Shown piece by piece: positions 57,731 through 64,000 of a stretch of DNA of 64,000 bases. The stretch is taken from positions 1-64,000 of the forward strand of contig JBJYZC010000014.1 in the NCBI GenBank assembly GCA_046263755.1, in the 5' to 3' direction. The notes beneath the pieces were generated by a model, which was not told the DNA's origin, ran no database searches, and was given only the letters and a program-made list of their open reading frames with translations. The DNA is from Lachnocurva sp029100405 (GTDB lineage: Bacteria; Bacillota; Clostridia; Lachnospirales; Lachnospiraceae). Position numbers and translations under genes: made by a program. Position 1 is the stretch's first letter. Every line of letters starts with the position of its first letter.

Positions 57731-58794
57731 ATTTTCTCAATCACCTGTGGCAGTCGATCTAAATCATATCCAGCGGATTGGACTTTCTTCCATTCAGAAC
57801 TTCTGTCGTACTTTTTGCTTATTAAACTGTTTATGCTGTTAACCCACTCAGACAGCAATGCAGTCTGATCTACTCGGACACAATGCTCTGTAATAACAGC
57901 TTCTTCAGGCATTCCGTCAGAAGCCACTACTGGAAGTCCAGAAGCCTGAGCTTCAATTGCTGTAATCCCCAGGCCCTCATATCTGGATGGGAATACAAAG
58001 GCGTCCATTGCCGACATGAGTTTAGGTATTTCGTTAGACGTACCATATACAATAACGTTATCAGACAGCCCTTGCTTTTCAATCTGTGATTTTACTTCTC
58101 CAACAAGTTCTCCATCACCAATAAGCAGCAACTTTGCATTCTTTTGTGATTTATGGTATTCGTCGAAGATGTTGATCAGAAGCTCATGATTCTTCTGATA
58201 CGTAAACCTGCCTACATGCCCGATGACAATGCTATCTTCTACATGTAAAGCTCTTCTTTCAGCCTCTCGCGCCTTACTATCAAATTCAAATTTCTTAACA
58301 TCAATGCAATTCGGCACAAGCGTAAAGCTTTTATTAAATAAAAACTTTCCAGCATCCTGTCCGCAGGCAACCGGCTGATTCGTAACCATATTCAGAAACG
58401 GCTTCATTACAGCATGAATGTAAGGATGCTTCGAATATGGATTATGGCTGTGAGCAATGCGGGTCTTTACTCCACACATCTTAGCGATAAACAAATCCAA
58501 AGCCATGGTCGCGCTGTTGCCATGAACGTGAACTACATCAAAATGATGAGACTTCAGCAGTTTTCTTAAATAAGGAATATAGTGCTTCACATCCAGTTCA
58601 CGATCTGGACCTTCATAGTACCGCACGTGTCTCTTCTTTAATTCCTCATAGAATTCAGGAATTGCTCCCTTTCCAAGGAGCACGCTAACTTCAACCTTGT
58701 CTGTTGGAGCATTATCTATTAATGAAATCAGCACATTTGACATTCCGTCATATCGAAGGATGCCGGTGGAGATCTCCAGTACTTGTTTCTTCAT
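57718..58794 (-). CDS. Family 4 glycosyltransferase (EpsF-like)
   Basis: 358 residues, GAGGATGCAGG before start. GT-B fold: an N-terminal GILRYDGMSNVLISLID, FDVVHVHGNSATMALDLF, then IVIGHVGRFTYQKNHELLI and DAFVFPSRYEGLGITAIEAQ (nucleotide-sugar binding). Acts in assembly of the repeat unit at the membrane. Confidence 0.94.
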   Translation of the reverse strand: MKKQVLEISTGILRYDGMSNVLISLIDNAPTDKVEVSVLLGKGAIPEFYEELKKRHVRYYEGPDRELDVKHYIPYLRKLLKSHHFDVVHVHGNSATMALDLFIAKMCGVKTRIAHSHNPYSKHPYIHAVMKPFLNMVTNQPVACGQDAGKFLFNKSFTLVPNCIDVKKFEFDSKAREAERRALHVEDSIVIGHVGRFTYQKNHELLINIFDEYHKSQKNAKLLLIGDGELVGEVKSQIEKQGLSDNVIVYGTSNEIPKLMSAMDAFVFPSRYEGLGITAIEAQASGLPVVASDGMPEEAVITEHCVRVDQTALLSEWVNSINSLISKKYDRSSEWKKVQSAGYDLDRLPQVIEKIWRL

Positions 58795-58803
58795 CCTGCA
58801 TCC

Positions 58804-59559
58804 TCAACTAAATTTCTTAATACCACTCACGCCCCACCTGACCGTATTCACCACCGCTTCCGGTATGCTCTCCTTCAGGTGTGTCCGATAGAACTGATAC
58901 TGCTTTTTGATGAGTTTCTTCTTGTTCCCGGTCGTACTTGTATCCAATACCCTGTACGATGCCAGAATCTCCGGATTGCCATAAGCTGCGTCCTCCAGCG
59001 CAACGATGTCATACCAGTAGGCATAATCATCACGGAGACTCTTCAGCTCTTCTCTGAGATAAATCTTGCCGTGCTTCGAGCTATCATAGAGACCTGACAG
59101 GCAGCCGATGTGGTTCATCACCCGCATGTCCTTCGTCGTGATTTTCTTCTTAGCGATGGTCGGATGGAGAATGACTTTGCTGTTTCCATCGATACGCTCG
59201 TAGGAGCAGAAAACGCAGACTGCCTTTCTCTTTTTCATGAACGCAATCTGCCTTTTCAGAAAGTCCGGCTTCCACAGGTCATCGGCATCAAGGAGGGCAA
59301 TGTACTGTCCATTGCATTGACGGATACCATTATTCCGAGCCGCAGCTGATCCTGCGTTCTTCTGCTGAATGAGATGAATCCGTTCATCCTTGGATTCATA
59401 CTTTCTGACGATATCTGCTGAATTATCCTTTGACCCATCATCAACAACGAGCATCTCCCATTTCGGGTATGTTTGTGCAATAACAGAGTCGATGGTTTCA
59501 CTAATGTACTTCGCGCCGTTGTAACACGGTGTTATTATTGAAACCAGACCTTCTTCCAT
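58804..59559 (-). CDS. Family 2 glycosyltransferase
   Basis: 251 residues, GTAAGGATT before start. VSIITPCYNGAKYISETIDS, MLVVDDGSKDNSADIV, YIALLDADDLWKPDFL: complete GT-A signature. Follows the priming transferase by about 150 bases, so it may add the second sugar of the repeat unit (inference). Confidence 0.93.
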   Translation of the reverse strand: MEEGLVSIITPCYNGAKYISETIDSVIAQTYPKWEMLVVDDGSKDNSADIVRKYESKDERIHLIQQKNAGSAAARNNGIRQCNGQYIALLDADDLWKPDFLKRQIAFMKKRKAVCVFCSYERIDGNSKVILHPTIAKKKITTKDMRVMNHIGCLSGLYDSSKHGKIYLREELKSLRDDYAYWYDIVALEDAAYGNPEILASYRVLDTSTTGNKKKLIKKQYQFYRTHLKESIPEAVVNTVRWGVSGIKKFS

Positions 59560-59710
59560 AATCCTTACCTACTCTCTCCCTCAATCGTTTCCATATCTAT
59601 TCGTTACACAACTATCCTGTTCATAAAAGATTTCCGGTATTTTCACGGTATTCTGAGCCTTTTGCAGCCCGCTCTCCGGAAACCCTCATCTCGCCACCGT
59701 CCAGAAGCCC

Positions 59711-61168
59711 TTATTCTTCCTTGCTTTCCTGACCACCGCCTGCCGCAGTCGTCTGCCCTTCGGCTATTCCTTCAGTGCTCTCCTTCATAAACAGGATTTT
59801 GACTGTTGCTAAACAGATCTTGAAATCTTCCGCCAGACTTGGCTTGGAGATATACATGAGATCCATCAAAAGCTTGTCATATGGGGTTGTATTATATTGT
59901 CCGTATACCTGTGCGTAACCGGTCAGACCACAACGGCATTGAAGACGGAGATCGAATTCCGGTAATGTTTGCTTGTATTGTTCTGCGATTTCCGGTCGTT
60001 CCGGACGTGGGCCCACGATTGACATATCACCTTTTAGGATATTGATAAGCTGTGGTAACTCATCCATTCGACAAGCCCGGATAAATCTACCTACCTTCGT
60101 TATTCTCGGGTCATTTTCTCCTGTCGATAGACGGGCGACACCATCCTTCTCCGCATCCATTCGCATCGATCTGAATTTTAACACTTCAAAGACCCGACCG
60201 TTCTTCGTCAGTCTCTTCTGACGATAGAAGGCAGTGCCTCCATCCGAACGGATGATCAGCGAGAGGATGATCATCAAAGGGCTTAATAGAATAAGGGCGA
60301 TACCACTTAATATGATATCAAAAAATCGTTTGAAAAAGAGATATTCCGGGCTTGGATTGTAACGGCCAACACGTAGCATGGGCTCATGAAAAAGCGGCAT
60401 GCGGATAGCACCAGCCATAATAACATCACCGATTCTTGGGATCACATAGGCTACAACATCATGTGCTGCACAATATTTTACGATCTGATTTCTGGCATGA
60501 CTGTGCAGACCGCAGAGGAAAACAGCCTTGGCATCTCCCATAACGGCATGGATACTGGCCTGTTCCTTTTCTTTCTCGCTCGGATCAATGGAATCGTCTA
60601 ATACTTCATGAACGGAATATACCCCATCCACTTTAAAGTGTGACTCCAAACCGTATTGATGAATCAGGCTCTCCATTTCTTCCATCTCATCATAGATGAT
60701 CAGAGAAGAGATGGCGGGATATTTCTTAAAGTACCACTGATGACTGAAATTAGCCCAAATACAAATCAGGGCAATCTGTACAAGATGCAGTAAAAGAAAG
60801 AAGGGTATATTCGGCAAGTGGCGAAGAAGAAGCCAGATGACGATGTAAGCTAGAAAATTGGTAATAACCAGTGCCAGTACCTGAGAGTAGATGATCTCCG
60901 AGATCCTCTTGACATGGATCATATAGCCATTGTAGAGATGGGAGATAGCAAAAAAGAGGATGTAGTAGAGCACGATGATCAAGACATTTCCCATTCTATA
61001 ATATGGAATTGCCATCTTTTGAGAATAGTATCCCAGCCAAATGCCGATAAAAGGAATCCCCACTGCAATGACATCCAACAATTTTACGAAACGCAAAATC
61101 ACCTTATGTTCTGTGCGGTCATGACCATAAATGTCATGTGAGATCGCTCCATCATAATGATACTTCAT
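59711..61168 (-). CDS. Polyprenyl-phosphate sugar-1-phosphate transferase (priming enzyme)
   Basis: 485 residues. About five N-terminal membrane helices and a CoA-binding-like middle (SLIIYDEMEEMESLIHQYG), then the catalytic Bac_transf domain: KRFFDIILSGIALILLSPLM, VFEVLKFRSMRMDAEKDG, MDELPQLINILKGDMSIVGP, RPERPE. This WbaP/CpsE-type enzyme transfers the first sugar-phosphate to undecaprenyl phosphate. The end is a low-complexity E/G/Q tail. GGGGGG precedes the start. Confidence 0.95.
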   Translation of the reverse strand: MKYHYDGAISHDIYGHDRTEHKVILRFVKLLDVIAVGIPFIGIWLGYYSQKMAIPYYRMGNVLIIVLYYILFFAISHLYNGYMIHVKRISEIIYSQVLALVITNFLAYIVIWLLLRHLPNIPFFLLLHLVQIALICIWANFSHQWYFKKYPAISSLIIYDEMEEMESLIHQYGLESHFKVDGVYSVHEVLDDSIDPSEKEKEQASIHAVMGDAKAVFLCGLHSHARNQIVKYCAAHDVVAYVIPRIGDVIMAGAIRMPLFHEPMLRVGRYNPSPEYLFFKRFFDIILSGIALILLSPLMIILSLIIRSDGGTAFYRQKRLTKNGRVFEVLKFRSMRMDAEKDGVARLSTGENDPRITKVGRFIRACRMDELPQLINILKGDMSIVGPRPERPEIAEQYKQTLPEFDLRLQCRCGLTGYAQVYGQYNTTPYDKLLMDLMYISKPSLAEDFKICLATVKILFMKESTEGIAEGQTTAAGGGQESKEE

Positions 61169-61261
61169 CGCATACCCCCCCGATTTTCATCTTGGGTCCG
61201 GTTGACATTCTTTTCACTCATAATCCTATCGTTTCCTCAAATAATCCTCTGAGATGGCAGC

Positions 61262-62743
61262 TCAATCTTTCTGCTTCACCTGTATCGTCTGGTCCTTTTC
61301 GATCTGATCCAGATACTCTTTTGCCTGATTTACACTATTCTGATCTGGGATCATAACATAAGCCTGGAAGTTTGGCATAGAATAGGTCGTATTCTTCGCG
61401 CCGGAACCTTCCACATGATATTTCTGGATATCCCAGCTTTTTCCATCATTCAGCTGATCACTAACCAGGGAGCTTATGGTATCGTAAGGAATGCTGGTTT
61501 CAAAGGAATCCGACAAGCTGGTCATCAGCTGGTCAAAATTCTTCAGAACTGCAGCCGAACTCAGTTTATTGATAACACCTTCGATCACGTACATCTGGTC
61601 CTTTCCTCTCTGGACATCTCCCTGAGGAAAAGCATGCCGTTCTCTTGCAAAAGCCAAAGCTTCGTCAGAATTCAGATAATTGTCTCCCTTAACGAAAGTA
61701 TATCCGCCTGCCTGGAAGTCGTAATCCGAATGAACCCGGACACCGCCAAGGGCCTGAATAATATTGGTGAAACCGGTGAAATTCAACCGGAAGTAATAAT
61801 CAATTTTCGTATCATAGAGCATGGACAGGGTATCCATGGATACATTTACACCATAGATCCCGGCGTGAGTCAGCTTGTCTTTTACCCCATTCGATATCGA
61901 CAAGGGTACATAATAGTCTCTCGGCGTCGTCAGAAGGAAGATCTGATGCGTCTTGGTATTGACGGTTGCCAGGATATTCACATCCGACCGGCTGGTCTTG
62001 GAAACCGCACCCGGAGTATCGATACCGGAAAGAAAGATGGTAAAAACGCCGTCTGCTGCTTGCTGGCCCTGGTCTGCCAACTGAACTTCTGTCTTGATAT
62101 CATAAGACTTGATCTCACGGATCTGACTTTTGAAATCCTTATATTCATCCACTTCCGAGATAGCCGGAAGAAATGCTTCGTTCATGACAATGGCATCGCT
62201 TTCCTTATGAAGGAGGCCGGTTGCCATGCTTAAGAGATCGTCGTAGCTGTTCGATGCAGAAAGCTTCGCCGCCCCCTGATCCTTATCGGTTCCCTGGTCC
62301 TTGGCAATACGCAAAAAGACCTGGTTCAATTTCTTACTGTCATCGGTTTTCGAGATCCCGAAATTGTAATTCTTCGTCTCCCCGATTGATTGGGCCTTAT
62401 TATCCTTCAGAACATATACGCCGTAAACCGTAGACTCGGTCTTGGCATTGGTGATCTTCTTAGCTGTGTTTACCGTCGTCTGGAGATAATGAAAAGCAAG
62501 TCCCGATAGAATACTGATGATCAGGGCCAGAGCAATTCCGGTCCAGTAGGAGATCTTATGATGGTGATGCTTCCTGGTCAGAACCAAGTCAAGGACCCAG
62601 ATGGCTGCCAGAATAAGGAGAGCCAGCCCGGTATACTTGACTGGGAAGAATTTAGACCGGATGATCGTAATCACTAGGAGAGCCGAGGTGAAAAGCTCTG
62701 CAATCAGGAAGACCCAGCGGATGATTTTATGTCTTGTACGCAT
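61262..62743 (-). CDS. LCP-family (LytR-CpsA-Psr) polysaccharide ligase
   Basis: 493 residues. Three N-terminal membrane helices (about 8-100), an accessory domain, then the LCP domain with TVNTKTHQIFLLTTPRDYYV (conserved R and D), HAGIYGVNVSMDTLSMLYD, YFRLNFTGFTNIIQALGGV and ALAFARERHAFPQGDVQRG. LCP proteins move the finished polymer from the lipid carrier to peptidoglycan. Placed at the head of the cluster beside the CpsD-like kinase. Confidence 0.95.
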   Translation of the reverse strand: MRTRHKIIRWVFLIAELFTSALLVITIIRSKFFPVKYTGLALLILAAIWVLDLVLTRKHHHHKISYWTGIALALIISILSGLAFHYLQTTVNTAKKITNAKTESTVYGVYVLKDNKAQSIGETKNYNFGISKTDDSKKLNQVFLRIAKDQGTDKDQGAAKLSASNSYDDLLSMATGLLHKESDAIVMNEAFLPAISEVDEYKDFKSQIREIKSYDIKTEVQLADQGQQAADGVFTIFLSGIDTPGAVSKTSRSDVNILATVNTKTHQIFLLTTPRDYYVPLSISNGVKDKLTHAGIYGVNVSMDTLSMLYDTKIDYYFRLNFTGFTNIIQALGGVRVHSDYDFQAGGYTFVKGDNYLNSDEALAFARERHAFPQGDVQRGKDQMYVIEGVINKLSSAAVLKNFDQLMTSLSDSFETSIPYDTISSLVSDQLNDGKSWDIQKYHVEGSGAKNTTYSMPNFQAYVMIPDQNSVNQAKEYLDQIEKDQTIQVKQKD

Positions 62744-62861
62744 TGATTCTCTACTTGCTTTCTATTATTTCTATCTATATTTCTGTATCTCTGTTGAGAT
62801 CGTTTCACTGCTATTGCATCACTTTACAAGCTATCTGTCTCTCTGTAGATCTGCAGCTGCA

Positions 62862-63671
62862 TTACTGCACTACCAGATTGAAGCTGACCGGTGCGGATGT
62901 ATTCCCGTCACTATCTGTAACAGTAATCTGTATAGGATAGCTTCCAGGCTGCTTCGTATTGTAGTCTCCGGAGACATTGACTCTCCGAAAAAGCGCATTC
63001 TGGTCATCCTTGTCATCCGTAATACTCGTGACCACACCAACCGGATTAAAACGGCTTCCCGCTTTGATCTCTACCTGAGAAGAGGAGAGAGTCACTACAG
63101 GGGCTGCCGGGTTCGAAGCCTCTGACTGAACCGAACCCGCTACCGGCTGGTCTGCATTTGCTGATGCATTCGTATCTTGATCTGGATTTGCTGCATTGGC
63201 ATCGGAGCCGGTGTCAGAATTCTTGTCGGAGTCCTTGTCCGAGTTCTTCTCTGAATCCTTGCCGGTTTCCCCGTCGGACGAGTTTTCCGTCTTGGCTTTG
63301 CTATCGCCATTGGCTGAATCCGGGGAAGAAGCTTCCTGTCCACTTGCCTGATAGGTCACGGTTCTTGCTGCTGTGGTCGCATTATGTGCTTTATCTGACA
63401 CGCCATAGAGGACAACTGCTTTGGTCTGGTCATTGTTCGGGGTGATGCTGACAATGAAAACCTTGTCTGTAACATCACCGTCACGATTATCCTCGGCACG
63501 GAGCTTGGTCAGAAGATCGTTCGGATCTTCGCCTTCTTTATAGGCAATGTCGGCATCGCTGAAGTGGATGACCGGCGGTTTTCGGTCTGTTCTAAGATAT
63601 AGGAAAGCAGAGAGCAGAAGAAGTAAGACGCAGGCAAGTCCGAAAAATACCCGTATATTGAATTTTTTCAT
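62862..63671 (-). CDS. Membrane-anchored protein with two DUF5011-like domains
   Basis: 269 residues from the ATG at 63671 (GGAGGACAAGG upstream); the frame stays open to 63803 inside the kinase gene. One N-terminal membrane helix (FFGLACVLLLLLSAFLYL), a first Ig-like DUF5011 domain (PPVIHFSDADIAYKEGEDPN, DNRDGDVTDKVFIVSI), an acidic S/D/N/K linker of about 85 residues, and a second Ig-like domain (VTLSSSQVEIKAGSRFNPVG to the end). Probably an extracellular factor linked to polysaccharide export or surface display; exact function unknown. Confidence 0.8.
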   Translation of the reverse strand: MKKFNIRVFFGLACVLLLLLSAFLYLRTDRKPPVIHFSDADIAYKEGEDPNDLLTKLRAEDNRDGDVTDKVFIVSITPNNDQTKAVVLYGVSDKAHNATTAARTVTYQASGQEASSPDSANGDSKAKTENSSDGETGKDSEKNSDKDSDKNSDTGSDANAANPDQDTNASANADQPVAGSVQSEASNPAAPVVTLSSSQVEIKAGSRFNPVGVVTSITDDKDDQNALFRRVNVSGDYNTKQPGSYPIQITVTDSDGNTSAPVSFNLVVQ

Positions 63672-63720
63672 GCCTTGTCCTCCGCTTCCGTGTAGTTCAT
63701 CTTCATCATACTGTTTCCTG

Positions 63721-64000
63721 TCACGCTTTATCTTCCGGCTCCGCCTTGTCACCGTAGTATTTGCCGTAGTATTTCCCATAATACTTGCCATAGTACTTGC
63801 CATAGTACTTATTCCCGCTTGCTACAGGAACTTTATTCAATACGACGCCAAGGATATGGGAGCCTGCCATCTCCAGCTGATTCTGAACGTCCTGAAGGAA
63901 ACGGTAGCTGACTTCACCGGATGCACAGACAATAATCGAGGCATCCGTTGCCCGAGAAATGACAACTGCGTCGATCACGGATCCTACCGGCGGCGCATCG
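63721..64000 (-). CDS. CpsD/CapB-like tyrosine kinase, C-terminal part (start outside window)
   Basis: Only the last 93 residues are present. The frame is open to the window edge with DAPPVGSVIDAVVISRATDA, the Walker-type region of BY-kinases, then VQNQLEMAGSHILGVVLNKV. The C-terminus is a tyrosine cluster of five YYG(K/D) units encoded by 12-base tandem repeats, the autophosphorylation tail that regulates chain length and polymer export. The end lies about 50 bases upstream of the DUF5011-like gene. Confidence 0.92.
   Translation of the reverse strand, partial: DAPPVGSVIDAVVISRATDASIIVCASGEVSYRFLQDVQNQLEMAGSHILGVVLNKVPVASGNKYYGKYYGKYYGKYYGKYYGDKAEPEDKA

Noticed and set aside
1..64000. tRNA or rRNA genes, including a tRNA attachment site
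   Set aside because: No cloverleaf or rRNA-like sequence was recognised by eye, in line with integration by serine recombinases, which do not need tRNA genes.

Overview
The window comes from a Bacillota (Firmicutes) genome, probably a gut Clostridia or Erysipelotrichia relative. The evidence is strong AGGAGG-type ribosome sites before nearly every gene, an SPP1/HK97-style Gram-positive siphophage, tandem large serine recombinases, an ImmR/ImmA-like immunity pair and a Gram-positive CpsD/LCP polysaccharide locus. No rRNA, tRNA or core housekeeping gene is present, so genus cannot be named. Three blocks of foreign or variable DNA lie side by side.

Block 1 (1-2.8 kb) is part of a second mobile element. 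It holds a large serine recombinase cut by the window edge, a short degenerate recombinase and a RepA-like AAA ATPase, all leftward, plus a divergent XRE regulator and a cluster of GGGTGCAAG repeats.

Block 2 (about 2.8-42.5 kb) is a near-complete, mostly leftward prophage. From right to left it carries: immunity (XRE repressor and ImmA-type protease fused to zinc ribbons, rightward; small Cro-like gene, leftward; 18-bp operators); early and replication genes (DUF3846-like, metallo-beta-lactamase fold, DUF1351-like, B-type DNA polymerase, D5-type primase-helicase, an iteron-rich origin candidate); a sigma-like late regulator; HNH nuclease; HicAB; a cos-like GC-rich segment; a ParB-methyltransferase fusion; a set of small phage genes; terminase, portal, ClpP-like protease, HK97 capsid; connector and tail genes including a -1 frameshifted tail chaperone; receptor-binding region with an unexpected U32-like protein; holin and GH25 lysin. 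An oppositely oriented Abi gene with its own promoter follows. Three overlapping serine recombinases then serve as the integration module. A repeated leader element precedes four phage genes, including the first recombinase gene. Attachment sites were not resolved.

Block 3 (42.6-64 kb) starts with an IS21-family element (istA, istB and a third ORF) inserted between prophage and chromosome. A leftward Wzx/Wzy-type surface polysaccharide cluster follows: CpsD-like kinase (partial), DUF5011-like surface protein, LCP ligase, priming sugar transferase, four glycosyltransferases, a polytopic membrane protein, a WecB epimerase, a WbsX-like protein, an acetyltransferase, an SGNH hydrolase whose N-terminus is a CGGT tetranucleotide tract (likely phase-variable), and a Wzx flippase. 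Embedded in this operon is a three-gene cassette (zinc-ribbon protein, unknown effector-like protein, OLD-type ATPase with TOPRIM) that looks like an uncharacterised defence system.

Most interesting points: the OLD cassette inside the polysaccharide operon, the CGGT contingency tract, the recombinase lacking two catalytic arginines beside a RepA-like ATPase, the U32-like iron-sulfur-type protein in the tail module, and the repeated phage leader element.
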